This document shows positions 7,785-15,480 of a stretch of DNA of 20,117 nucleotides, in pieces. Position 1 is the first letter of the stretch. Each line of letters starts with the position of its first letter. The translations under genes and the position numbers were made by a program. The DNA lies in NCBI GenBank assembly GCA_964468205.1, contig CAYXVG010000086.1, forward strand, positions 1-20,117, in the 5' to 3' direction. Under the pieces are notes generated by a model. The model was not told the origin of the DNA, did not search any database, and was given only the letters and a program-made list of their open reading frames with translations. The DNA is from CAWELS01 sp964468205. GTDB lineage: Bacteria > Acidobacteriota > Terriglobia > Bryobacterales > Bryobacteraceae.

Positions 7785-7790
7785 TATACT
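7785..7790 (+). promoter_or_regulatory. -10 box (TATACT) seven bases before the ROK kinase ATG
   Basis: TATACT ends seven bases before the ATG at 7798, with no Shine-Dalgarno between. This predicts a leaderless transcript, diverging from the glycosyltransferase promoter about 70 bases away. Confidence 0.5.
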
Positions 7791-7797
7791 GCCAGCT

Positions 7798-8742
7798 ATG
7801 ATCGCTCTCGGAATGGATATTGGCGGTACTAACATCAAGGCGGGCGTCGTCGATGAAACGGGCCGAATTCTCAAGCAGCACAGTATTCCCACGCCCATCT
7901 CGCCAAGGGAGTTCCGCAAGGCGGCGGAATGGATTGTGAAGGAACTCGGCGTGCAAACGGAGAACTTAACCGGCGTCGGCATCGGCTGTAAGGGAATCAT
8001 CGACTGGAAGACGACCCGCGTGGACCGGATGCCCGGGTTGCTCGGGCCGCTCGAGGGCGAGTTACTGAAGGATCTGATCCCGTTTGCCGTACCGGTGTTC
8101 GCCGACAACGACGCGAAGGTCGCCATGGTGGGCGAAATGGTATGGGGCGCCGCGCGCGGCCGGCGGGACGTGATTATGTTCACGCTCGGCACCGGAGTCG
8201 GCGGGGCGATTGTGGCCAACGGCCAGATGATACGAGGCGCGGGCGGCGTGGCCGGCCACCTCGGGCACACTACCGTTGTGACGAACGGCCCGATCTGCAT
8301 TTGCGGTAATCACGGGTGCATCGAGGCGCTGTTCTCGGCCGATGCGATTGAGAGCGAGGCGTACCGGATCGTACACAACGGATGCCAGTCGAGCTTGACG
8401 GACGAGTTTCGCGACTATCCGGAGCGGATTGCCTGTAAAGACGTCTTCGATCACGCGGCGCGCGGCGATTCGGCGGCGATGACCGTTCGCGACCGCGCCA
8501 TCGAACATCTCGGCGCCGCCGTTGCCGGATTGCTCCATGTTCTCGATCCGGAGATCGTGATCCTGGGCGGACAGATCGTCGAGGCTGGAAACGCTTTGCT
8601 GAAGCCGCTGGAGCGCGAGATTCACTGGCGTAGCGAATGGCTGTTGCGGCGGAAAGTTCCAGTGGTGATCCAGCAGGTGCATGACCGCACCGGAGTCACG
8701 GGAGGCGCGGCGCTGGTTTTCCAGGAGGTAGGCGGAAAGTGA
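7798..8742 (+). CDS. ROK-family sugar kinase (glucokinase-like)
   Basis: The 314-residue product has the ROK layout. The phosphate-binding loop DIGGTNIKAG lies at 7-16, the catalytic Asp105 sits in FADNDAK, and GTGVGGAIV is at 131-139. The ROK zinc site is complete: His157 in GHLGHTT, then Cys167, Cys169 and Cys174 in CICGNHGCIE. There is no N-terminal helix-turn-helix, so it is an enzyme rather than a NagC/XylR-type repressor. It would phosphorylate glucose or a related hexose (or N-acyl hexosamine) with ATP in the cytoplasm; the exact sugar cannot be read from sequence. It stands alone on the plus strand inside the glycosyltransferase block, where it could feed sugar-phosphate to nucleotide-sugar synthesis. 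Confidence 0.92.
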   Translation: MIALGMDIGGTNIKAGVVDETGRILKQHSIPTPISPREFRKAAEWIVKELGVQTENLTGVGIGCKGIIDWKTTRVDRMPGLLGPLEGELLKDLIPFAVPVFADNDAKVAMVGEMVWGAARGRRDVIMFTLGTGVGGAIVANGQMIRGAGGVAGHLGHTTVVTNGPICICGNHGCIEALFSADAIESEAYRIVHNGCQSSLTDEFRDYPERIACKDVFDHAARGDSAAMTVRDRAIEHLGAAVAGLLHVLDPEIVILGGQIVEAGNALLKPLEREIHWRSEWLLRRKVPVVIQQVHDRTGVTGGAALVFQEVGGK

Positions 8743-8761
8743 CAGCGGCCCATGAGAGCGG

Positions 8762-8789
8762 CCAGGCCGCGCTTGGCAGCGCGGCCTGG
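8762..8789. terminator. Perfect 11-bp hairpin between convergent genes
   Basis: CCAGGCCGCGC (8762-8772) and GCGCGGCCTGG (8779-8789) are exact inverted copies around the loop TTGGCA. It sits between the stop codons of the ROK kinase and the GT2 gene. Neither side has a T-run, so it may act as a bidirectional terminator without U-tract or as an mRNA 3'-end protector. Confidence 0.6.
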
Positions 8790-8811
8790 TGACAACCTTC
8801 GGTTCGCGCAC

Positions 8812-9744
8812 TCATCTATTTTCACGGAGGTAGGCCAGCAGTTTCGCTTCACGGCGGCCGAGAGTGACGGCGTCGAGGATGAGGCCGGCGGCGGCACAGA
8901 GGAGACCGGAGAGGGCGAGGCCGGTGGAAAGAATCGCGGTGGGGAAGCGGGGCACGAGTCCGGTTTCGACAAATTCGACAACGATGGGGTAGGCGAGGAT
9001 TAACGATACCGCGAAGAGCGCCGCGCCGATAGCGGAGTAGAAGGCGAGAGGCCGTTCGCTGCGGAGGAGGCCGAGGATTTTAATGACCACGCGGAAGCCG
9101 TCCCGGTAGGTGTGGAGTTTGCTGGACGAGCCTTCCGGGCGGGCGCTGTAGCGTGTGTCGAGCTCGGCGACGGGCAAGTCGAGAGTGAGGGCGTGCACTG
9201 TAAGCTCGGTTTCGATTTCGAAGCCGTGGGCGAAGACGGGGAATGACTTGACGAAGCGGCGGGAGAAGACGCGGTAGCCGGAAAGGATATCGGTGAATTG
9301 CCGGCCGAAGATGCGCGCCACTCCTTTGGTAAAGAGTTCGTTGCCGAAGACGTGGCCACGGCGGTAGGCGCTTTCCTCGTTGTGGACGCGGCGGCCCACG
9401 ACCATGGCGAGATTGTCGTTAACGAGCCGCCGGACGAGTTCGGGCGCCTTGGCGGCGTCGTAGGTGTCGTCTCCATCCACGAGCACATAGATGCCGGCGT
9501 CGATGTCGGCGAACATACGCTTGATGACGAAGCCCTTGCCCTGGCGCGGTTCGCGGCGGACGGTGGCGCCGGCGGCGGCCGCTTCGGCGGCGGTTTGGTC
9601 GGTGGAATTGTTGTCGTAGACGTAGACCGTGGCGCCGGGCAGGACGGCTTGGAAGTCGCGCACCACCTTGGCGATGGTCGGCGCTTCGTTGTAGCACGGA
9701 ATGAGCACCGCAATGGACAGTTGGGGTGCAGTGGCGTCGCTCAT
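8812..9744 (-). CDS. GT2 polyprenyl-phosphate sugar synthase-like glycosyltransferase
   Basis: The 310-residue protein has a GT-A domain like dolichyl-phosphate mannose synthase. IPCYNEAPTI lies at 15-24, and the nucleotide-sugar and metal site VDGDDTYD (89-96) supplies the DxD acidic residues. SGYRVFSRRFV (155-165) and EIETELT (176-182) follow. Two C-terminal TM helices (about 235-257 and 268-292) anchor it. It probably loads a sugar from a nucleotide donor onto undecaprenyl phosphate at the inner face of the membrane, making the donor for the GT-C enzymes around it. The ATG at 9744 overlaps the TGA of the upstream gene by four bases (ATGA), which fixes the start and indicates coupled translation. 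Confidence 0.9.
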   Translation of the reverse strand: MSDATAPQLSIAVLIPCYNEAPTIAKVVRDFQAVLPGATVYVYDNNSTDQTAAEAAAAGATVRREPRQGKGFVIKRMFADIDAGIYVLVDGDDTYDAAKAPELVRRLVNDNLAMVVGRRVHNEESAYRRGHVFGNELFTKGVARIFGRQFTDILSGYRVFSRRFVKSFPVFAHGFEIETELTVHALTLDLPVAELDTRYSARPEGSSSKLHTYRDGFRVVIKILGLLRSERPLAFYSAIGAALFAVSLILAYPIVVEFVETGLVPRFPTAILSTGLALSGLLCAAAGLILDAVTLGRREAKLLAYLRENR

Positions 9745-11459
9745 TGTGAGGCCGTTTCCCCGCCGCCGGTGGGAGGACGATATCCCGCCCGGACCGGAAT
9801 CAGGACGGCGGTCCTGCCGTAGCGCTGGATCTCGCCCGCGGCGAACGGCGTTTCTTTCATCTGATCGAGTTTCCGGCAGAGCTGGCAGCCCCATCCGGCG
9901 TCCATGACGTAGACAATCTCTTCGTCCGGCACATCATGTTTTGCCTGATAGTTCGCGAGCCACTCCCAAACATGATCGAAATCTTCCCATTCAGCGGGCG
10001 GTCCGTACCAGCGGAAGCCGTTGCCGCGGGTTTCGCCCTGGTACCATCCGATGGGCCAATTTCCTTGCGCGAGATAGTGGCTGAGGATCATGCCGAGGTG
10101 GCCTTCGATGAGCAGCCGGGCTCCGGGGGCTTCGGTGTGCAGGAAGTCCATCATTGCGGACCAGTGACGGCGCAAACGGAGGTCGTCATCACGGAGTTGG
10201 TTGTACTCGGCGTGTTGCACCCACCAAGGCGTGAGGAGGAGAGCCGCCAGGAGCACGGCGGCCGTCCGCCGGCGCAGGACCCAATCAAAGGCGACGCCGG
10301 CGGCGATGGCGATGCAGAGGACGAGAAAGATTGTCTGGCGTGTGTTGCCCCACGGGTAGGTCCGGGTGAAGGAGGCCGCGCAGGTGGCGACGAACGGGAC
10401 GAGGAGCAGCGTGAGGTAGGAGAGGGAACGGGTCCAGCCTTCCCGGCGGCCCTGGTGAATGATCAGAGCGATTCCGAGGAGGAAAAAGCCAAGGCCGAAC
10501 CAAGCGAGTCGGTCGTGCTGAAAGGTAAGCCGGAACTGATCGAAGAAGCCGCGAAAGACGAACGAGACACGGTCGATTCCCTCCACCGGGAACATACCGG
10601 CGAAGTAGGCTTGTTGGTTCTCCACGAGTTCCCGGTGTCCCTCGCGGTGGCGGAGGATCTGCTTGAACAGGAAGTGAACGTAGGTTCCGAGGATCGCCAC
10701 CTGGGAGAACGCCCAGATGGCTTTCAAGCGCCACCGGGAACTTGCTTCGCGGAAACGGACGAGCGCGTAGACGCCGAGGGCGAGACAGAAGAAGGCAGTC
10801 GGGAAAGTGGAGATCACCGAGAGCCAGAGGGAAACGGCGAATCCGGCCATGTATTTCGCCGATCCCCGGCGCAGAGCGATCTCCAGCCAATAGACGGCAA
10901 TGCTCAGGAAGAGTAGTCCAAGGGTGTACTGGCGCAGCACCGATGAGAGGTGGGCGAGCATCGGCGCGAAGATGAGGATGACGAGAGCGGCAAATCCAGC
11001 GGTGCGGGTCCAGACGAGTCCCATCCAGCGGTAGACGAACCACGGGAAAATGACTCCGGATATCACCGGAATGAAGCGGAGGGAGGGCTCCGAGAAACTG
11101 ATCTTCTGGACGAAGTGGGTGAGGAAGAGCAGCAGAGGCGGATGGGTGGGAGAGTGGGCCGAGTCCCAGAGCCGGGGAAATCCGGGCATGGAAAGATAGG
11201 AGTGATAGGCTTCGTCGAGCTCGAAGTAGGTGAGGTTCGCGAGGTGCAGGCGGATAGCAAGGCCAATGCCGAGAACCAGCAGGGCGGCGAGATCGAGCCA
11301 GCGGTTCAGGCGGGAATCGACGGCCGAAAGGGCGCTGCCGAGCCGTCCAGCCAGCTCGCGAAGGTCGGGCTCCGGAGACGATGGAGCGGCGGAGCCGGAC
11401 CGGCTGCCGCTCTTGCGGACCGCTTCCCGCGGCCGCCCCCGTTTTCTCTGTTTTCCCAA
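9741..11459 (-). CDS. GT-C family 39-like membrane glycosyltransferase
   Basis: This protein of about 572 residues has a basic, Ser/Pro-rich N-terminal tail (1-53), about ten TM segments and a soluble C-terminus with a GWGCQLC motif. The first outer loop has FELDEAYHSYL (Asp82-Glu83) and a following THPPLLLFLTH, both typical of the ArnT/PMT_2 group. It should transfer a sugar from a polyprenyl-phosphate donor. The partner GT2 gene overlaps its stop, which suggests that the two form a donor-synthesis and transfer pair. The start is uncertain: the only upstream candidate is TTG at 11459 without a clear ribosome binding site, and the first TM starts only at residue 54. An overlapping ATG frame from 11475 has Arg/Pro-rich shadow composition. 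Confidence 0.82.
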   Translation of the reverse strand: MGKQRKRGRPREAVRKSGSRSGSAAPSSPEPDLRELAGRLGSALSAVDSRLNRWLDLAALLVLGIGLAIRLHLANLTYFELDEAYHSYLSMPGFPRLWDSAHSPTHPPLLLFLTHFVQKISFSEPSLRFIPVISGVIFPWFVYRWMGLVWTRTAGFAALVILIFAPMLAHLSSVLRQYTLGLLFLSIAVYWLEIALRRGSAKYMAGFAVSLWLSVISTFPTAFFCLALGVYALVRFREASSRWRLKAIWAFSQVAILGTYVHFLFKQILRHREGHRELVENQQAYFAGMFPVEGIDRVSFVFRGFFDQFRLTFQHDRLAWFGLGFFLLGIALIIHQGRREGWTRSLSYLTLLLVPFVATCAASFTRTYPWGNTRQTIFLVLCIAIAAGVAFDWVLRRRTAAVLLAALLLTPWWVQHAEYNQLRDDDLRLRRHWSAMMDFLHTEAPGARLLIEGHLGMILSHYLAQGNWPIGWYQGETRGNGFRWYGPPAEWEDFDHVWEWLANYQAKHDVPDEEIVYVMDAGWGCQLCRKLDQMKETPFAAGEIQRYGRTAVLIPVRAGYRPPTGGGETASQ

Positions 11460-11530
11460 ATCTATAAGCTAACATAGGCCCCTAAATCACCCACCGAAGG
11501 AGGGCCGCAACTGATACGCTGGAGAGGCTG
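11460..11530. other. Divergent intergenic region, relatively AT-rich
   Basis: This 71-base gap separates the glycosyltransferase operon from the adenosine-kinase cluster and must hold promoters for both. TATAAG, TAACAT and TATGTT-like sequences near 11463-11476 are possible -10 boxes on either strand, but none has a convincing -35. Confidence 0.35.
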
Positions 11531-12013
11531 ATGGAACTAAAAACTGTTGCTTTGGAAATCCCCGAGGGCGTGAACATCATACTTGGCATGTCACACTTCA
11601 TCAAGTCTGTCGAGGACCTTTACGAGGCGTGCATGAACACGAACCCGAACATGAAGTTCGGCATCGCGTTCAACGAGGCGTCCGGGCCGCGGCTGATTCG
11701 CGCCGACGGCAACGATGCCGAAATGAAGCAACTGGCGATCCGGAACATTGAAGCGACCGGGGCTGGGCACGCGTTCATCATCTGCATGACGGAAGGCTTT
11801 CCGATTAACGTGACCGGGCGGATCAAGGACGTACCGGAGGTGTGCCGGATCTTCTGCTGCACGGCGAATGCGGTGGAGGTCGTGGTAGCGGAGACAGCGC
11901 AGGGGCGGGGAATTCTCGGCGTAATTGATGGCGAGAGTCCGCTCGGGGTGGAGACGGATGAGGACGTGGAGAAGCGGAAGGGCTTTCTGCGGGCGATTGG
12001 GTACAAGAGGTAG
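11531..12013 (+). CDS. Adenosine-specific kinase family protein
   Basis: All 160 residues match the adenosine-specific kinase family (PF04008), first known from archaea. Characteristic runs are GVNIILGMSHFIKSVEDLYE (13-32), FGIAFNEASG (43-52), GAGHAFII (77-84), VPEVCRIFCCTAN (101-113) and ETAQGRGILGVIDG (121-134). The family is a compact single-domain fold unrelated to ribokinase-type adenosine kinases. It is thought to bind adenosine, but its physiological role is poorly established. The ATG at 11531 is preceded by GGAGAGG at a suitable distance. It is the first gene of a run of four plus-strand genes and lies 23 bases before the SDR gene. Adenosine is a product of S-adenosylhomocysteine breakdown, so its nearness to MetY may reflect methyl-cycle salvage (inference). 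Confidence 0.9.
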   Translation: MELKTVALEIPEGVNIILGMSHFIKSVEDLYEACMNTNPNMKFGIAFNEASGPRLIRADGNDAEMKQLAIRNIEATGAGHAFIICMTEGFPINVTGRIKDVPEVCRIFCCTANAVEVVVAETAQGRGILGVIDGESPLGVETDEDVEKRKGFLRAIGYKR

Positions 12014-12036
12014 GTGGCTCCACCCTCGGGGAAAAG

Positions 12037-13059
12037 ATGGCGATTCGTACCTTGGAGGAGCTCGAAGAGGAGCTCTCGCGGCCTTATGAGGAGGACGTCG
12101 CGGCGGCGGCTTCGCTTGACGGCGACCTGCTCATTCTTGGCGTGGCCGGGAAAATGGGGCCGAGCCTGGCAGTCCGGGCGGCGCGGGCGATGCGCAAGGC
12201 CGGCGTTGCGCATCGCGTGACCGGTGTGGCGCGCTTCTCGCAACCCGAGGTGCGCGGGCAACTGGAAGCGGCTGGGGTGACGACGATTGCGGCCGATCTG
12301 CTGGACGGAGCGCAACTCCGGGACCTGCCCAGCGCGCCGAACATTATTTACATGGCCGCCCGGAAGTTCGGCTCCACCGGCGACGAGGCGCTTACCTGGG
12401 CCATGAACACCTGGTTGCCGGCACAGGTGGCGCGGCGGTACCGGGATTCCCGGATTGTAGCTTTCTCGAGCGGGAACGTGTACCCGTTTGTGCCGGTGGA
12501 CAGCGGTGGAGCGACGGAAGAAACCCGGCCGGGCCCGGTGGGCGAGTACGCGCAATCCGTGTTGGGGCGCGAGCGCATGTTCGAGTATTTTTCCGGGAGA
12601 TACGGAACTCCGGCACTCTTATTGAGGCTGAATTATGCAGTGGAGCTGAGGTACGGCGTACTCATGGACATCGCTCGGAAGGTGAACGAAGGCCGGCCGG
12701 TGGATCTTGCAATGGGCCATGTCAATGTCATCTGGCAGGGAGACGCGAACTCGATCTGCCTGCGCAGCTTCGATCTTTGCGCGTCGCCGCCGGCGGTGTT
12801 GAATCTGACTGGGCCGGAGAAGCTGGCGGTGCGTGATATCGCCGCGGGTTTCGGGCGGCGGCTCGGGTTGGAACCCGTTCTGCAAGGCGAGGAGTCCGGC
12901 ACCGCCTTGCTCAACGACGCCTCCCGATGCACCGAGAGGTTCGGACCGCCTCGCATTGGAGTGGAGCAGATGATGGATTGGATCGCCGACTGGGTGAAAC
13001 GCGGAGGAGCATCTTGGAACAAGCCAACCCACTTCGAAGCAAGAGACGGGAAATTCTAG
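12037..13059 (+). CDS. NAD-dependent epimerase/dehydratase (extended SDR) with altered active site
   Basis: The 340-residue protein has an N-terminal helix followed by a Rossmann fold with GVAGKMGPSL at 35-44 (the extended-SDR GxxGxxG pattern). VAFSSGNVYP (141-150) supplies the active-site Ser and GEYAQSVLGRERM (169-181) the Tyr171. In the usual YxxxK motif the lysine position is Val175, so the canonical catalytic lysine is absent; a nearby Arg178 might help, or the protein may work differently. The C-terminal half looks like a substrate domain of a sugar or sugar-acid epimerase. Its last 46 bases overlap the aldolase gene that follows, so the two proteins probably act together, for example in sugar-acid breakdown. 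Substrate unknown. Confidence 0.82.
   Translation: MAIRTLEELEEELSRPYEEDVAAAASLDGDLLILGVAGKMGPSLAVRAARAMRKAGVAHRVTGVARFSQPEVRGQLEAAGVTTIAADLLDGAQLRDLPSAPNIIYMAARKFGSTGDEALTWAMNTWLPAQVARRYRDSRIVAFSSGNVYPFVPVDSGGATEETRPGPVGEYAQSVLGRERMFEYFSGRYGTPALLLRLNYAVELRYGVLMDIARKVNEGRPVDLAMGHVNVIWQGDANSICLRSFDLCASPPAVLNLTGPEKLAVRDIAAGFGRRLGLEPVLQGEESGTALLNDASRCTERFGPPRIGVEQMMDWIADWVKRGGASWNKPTHFEARDGKF
13003..13008 (+). promoter_or_regulatory. Shine-Dalgarno that selects a TTG start for the aldolase gene
   Basis: GGAGGA lies five bases before the TTG at 13014, inside the end of the SDR gene. It is the best placed ribosome binding site in the overlap and selects TTG over the far-upstream ATG at 12927. Confidence 0.65.
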
Positions 13060-14084
13060 CGCCAGGCGCACTGCGCGAGAAGCTGGAGCGGGGGATGGTG
13101 ATACCGGCCCATCCGCTCGCACTGACCGCGAACCGCAAGTTGGACGAGCGCCGGCAGCGCGCTCTTTCCCGTTACTACCTCGCCGCCGGCGCCGGAGGGC
13201 TGGCCGTGGGTGTGCATACCACGCAGTTCGCTATCAGGGATCCGAAGGTGGGCCTTTTCCGGCCAGCGCTGGAAGTGGCGATGGAGGAGATGCGGGCGAA
13301 CGAGGTGGTGGCAGTGGCGGGAGTCTGCGGCCGGACGGCCCAGGCGGTGGGGGAGGCGGAGCTGGCGAGAGACTTGGGCTACGACTGCGTGCTCGCGAGT
13401 CTCGCGGCATATGCGGGCGCGAGCGACGACGAGCTGCTCGATCACGTCCGGGCGCTGGCTGACGTGGCGCCGGTGTTTGGCTTCTATCTGCAGCCGGCCG
13501 TGGGCGGGCGGGTCCTCTCCTACAAGTTTTGGCGCAGATTTGCCGGGATCGAGAACGTGGTGGCAGTGAAGATCGCTCCGTTCAACCGCTATCAGACCCT
13601 CGACGTGGTGCGCGCGGTCGCCGACTCCGGCCGCGCCCGGGAGATCGCTCTCTACACGGGTAACGATGACAATATCGTGGTCGACCTGCTAAGCTGGTTC
13701 CACTTCGGCGAATGCCGGCTGCGTATAGCCGGAGGGTTGCTGGGGCACTGGGCCTGCTGGACCTTTCGCGCGGTGGAACTGCTGAAAGAAACCCAAACCG
13801 ATTCCCGGAGCGAGTCCCTGGCATTAGAGTGGTTGACACGTGCGGTGGAGGTTACCGACGCCAATGCGGCGTTGTTCGACGCTGCGAATGGCTTCCGGGG
13901 TTGCATTGCCGGGATTCACGAAGTGCTGCGGCGGCAGGGGCTGCTAGCCGGCCGCTGGTGCTTGGATCCCCGCGAGGATCTTTCGCCGGGCCAGATGGAG
14001 GAGATTGACAGAGTATACAAGGCCTATCCGCATCTCAATGATGACGAGTTTGTGCGGGCGGGCCTCGACCGGTGGCTGGCATAG
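13014..14084 (+). CDS. DapA/NAL-type (dihydrodipicolinate synthase family) aldolase
   Basis: The product is about 356 residues, longer than DapA (about 290). It shows a class I aldolase (beta/alpha)8 barrel: VIPAHPLALTAN near 29-40, GAGGLAVGVHTTQF at 59-72, Tyr158 in FGFYLQP and the Schiff-base Lys186 in VAVKIAPFN. The first and third barrel motifs differ clearly from true DapA, and the C-terminus has an extra helical region. The reaction is probably a pyruvate-linked aldol cleavage or a sugar-acid dehydration rather than lysine synthesis. It overlaps the SDR gene by 46 bases and ends 27 bases before the MetY ATG. The gene starts with TTG, chosen from the GGAGGA upstream. Confidence 0.8.
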   Translation: MEQANPLRSKRREILAPGALREKLERGMVIPAHPLALTANRKLDERRQRALSRYYLAAGAGGLAVGVHTTQFAIRDPKVGLFRPALEVAMEEMRANEVVAVAGVCGRTAQAVGEAELARDLGYDCVLASLAAYAGASDDELLDHVRALADVAPVFGFYLQPAVGGRVLSYKFWRRFAGIENVVAVKIAPFNRYQTLDVVRAVADSGRAREIALYTGNDDNIVVDLLSWFHFGECRLRIAGGLLGHWACWTFRAVELLKETQTDSRSESLALEWLTRAVEVTDANAALFDAANGFRGCIAGIHEVLRRQGLLAGRWCLDPREDLSPGQMEEIDRVYKAYPHLNDDEFVRAGLDRWLA

Positions 14085-14111
14085 GCTCCCGTGGAAGAGA
14101 GGGAACTGAAC

Positions 14112-15413
14112 ATGAGCGATCAGAACGACGAACGGCAATACGGATTCAACACACGCGCGCTGCACGCCGGGTACGAGCCGGATCCCACCACCGGCGCCCG
14201 GGCCGTTCCTATCTACCAGTCCACTTCCTATGTTTTCAAGGACACCGCTCACGCGGCGCGCCTGTTCGGGCTGGAGGAGTTTGGCAACATTTACACCCGG
14301 ATCATGAATCCGACGACGGACGCGCTCGAGCAGCGGGTGGCATCGCTCGAAGGCGGCGTGGCGGCGCTAGCGGTTTCGAGCGGCCAGGCAGCGCAGTTGC
14401 TAACGGTGAATAGCTTGATGCAGGCGGGTGACCACGCAGTCACGGCGAGCACACTCTACGGCGGCACGTACACGCAGTTCGACGTCAGCTTCCGGAAGAT
14501 GGGCTACGAGTTCACGTTCGTGGAACCTGACGATCCGGAGAACTTCGAGAAGGCTATTACGCCGAAGACGAAGTTCCTTTTCGGCGAGACGATCTCGAAC
14601 CCGCGCGGCAACGTGCTCGACATCGAGAAAGTGGCGGCCATCGCCCATGCACACAAACTGCCGCTGGTGATCGACAACACATTCGCCACGCCGTACCTCT
14701 GCCGGCCGATCGAATTCGGGGCCGACATCGTGCTTCATTCGCTGACAAAGTTCATGGGTGGGCATGGCACGTCGATTGGCGGCATTATCGTCGACGGCGG
14801 CAAGTTCGACTGGATGACAAGCGAGCATCCGCAGATGAACCAGCCGGCGCGCGCCTATCACGGGATGAATTTCGGCGAGGTTTTCGGCGCCATCGCCTTT
14901 GTTATCCGGGCGCGGGTGGAGGGATTGCGGGATCTGGGACCCTGCATGAGCCCGTTCAACGCCTTCCAGTTCATTCAGGGCATTGAGACGCTCGGAATGC
15001 GGATGGACCGCCATGTGGCGAACGCCCTCGTGGTGGCGCAGCATCTCGAAAAGCATGGCGCAGTGACCTGGGTGAAATACCCGTCGCTTCCGTCAAGCCC
15101 GTACAAAGCCCTGGCGGACAAGTACCTGCCCAAGGGCGCGGGCGCCGTCTTCAGCTTCGGAATCAAGGGCGGCTACGATGCCGGGCGGAAGTTCATCGAC
15201 AGCGCGAGGCTTTTCTCGCACCTGGCAAACGTGGGCGACGCGCGAAGCCTGGTGATTCATCCGGCGTCAACGACACACCAGCAGTTGAGCGCCGAAGAAC
15301 AGAAGGCGGCGGGCGTGGAGCCGGACATGGTGCGGCTCTCGGTCGGCATCGAGGACATCGAGGACATTCTCTGGGATCTCGATCAGGCGCTGGCGTCTTC
15401 CCAGCAAACTTGA
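14112..15413 (+). CDS. metY: O-acetylhomoserine sulfhydrylase (MetY), PLP enzyme
   Basis: The 433-residue protein belongs to the Cys/Met-metabolism PLP family, and its length fits MetY rather than MetB/MetC (about 380-400). It makes homocysteine from O-acetylhomoserine and sulfide, using PLP bound to Lys213 in HSLTKFMGGHG; Asp188 in VIDNTFATP contacts the cofactor. Other family marks are STSYVFKD (37-44), SSGQAAQ (89-95), ETISNPRGN (159-167) and VRLSVGIED near the C-terminus. I prefer the ATG at 14112, preceded by GAGAGGG, over the GTG at 14091. Its product homocysteine is the substrate of the MetE-like enzyme at the start of the window, although the genes are 13 kb apart. Confidence 0.93.
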   Translation: MSDQNDERQYGFNTRALHAGYEPDPTTGARAVPIYQSTSYVFKDTAHAARLFGLEEFGNIYTRIMNPTTDALEQRVASLEGGVAALAVSSGQAAQLLTVNSLMQAGDHAVTASTLYGGTYTQFDVSFRKMGYEFTFVEPDDPENFEKAITPKTKFLFGETISNPRGNVLDIEKVAAIAHAHKLPLVIDNTFATPYLCRPIEFGADIVLHSLTKFMGGHGTSIGGIIVDGGKFDWMTSEHPQMNQPARAYHGMNFGEVFGAIAFVIRARVEGLRDLGPCMSPFNAFQFIQGIETLGMRMDRHVANALVVAQHLEKHGAVTWVKYPSLPSSPYKALADKYLPKGAGAVFSFGIKGGYDAGRKFIDSARLFSHLANVGDARSLVIHPASTTHQQLSAEEQKAAGVEPDMVRLSVGIEDIEDILWDLDQALASSQQT

Positions 15414-15416
15414 TTC

Positions 15417-15480
15417 CGGCGCCTTCCCGCCTTCCCCTGCCGTCAACGCAAACCGGGAAGACGGGGTGCGCCGCAGGCGC
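15417..15480 (+). terminator. Large hairpin with a second overlapping hairpin after metY
   Basis: CGGCGC (15417-15422) pairs with GCGCCG (15468-15473), CCCG (15426-15429) with CGGG (15462-15465), and CTTCCC (15431-15436) with GGGAAG (15455-15460). GCGCC (15468-15472) can instead pair with GGCGC (15476-15480). The structure sits between convergent genes and is probably a terminator, though no T-run follows. Confidence 0.5.

Noticed and set aside
9298..9822. Plus-strand Gly/Val/Asp-rich frame opposite the GT2 gene
   Set aside because: It is the complement of GT2 coding sequence; the low-complexity composition comes from codon bias.
10285..11475. 396-codon minus-strand frame with an ATG upstream of the glycosyltransferase
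   Set aside because: It is Arg/Pro-rich shadow composition overlapping a clear GT-C protein in another frame; no domain is visible.
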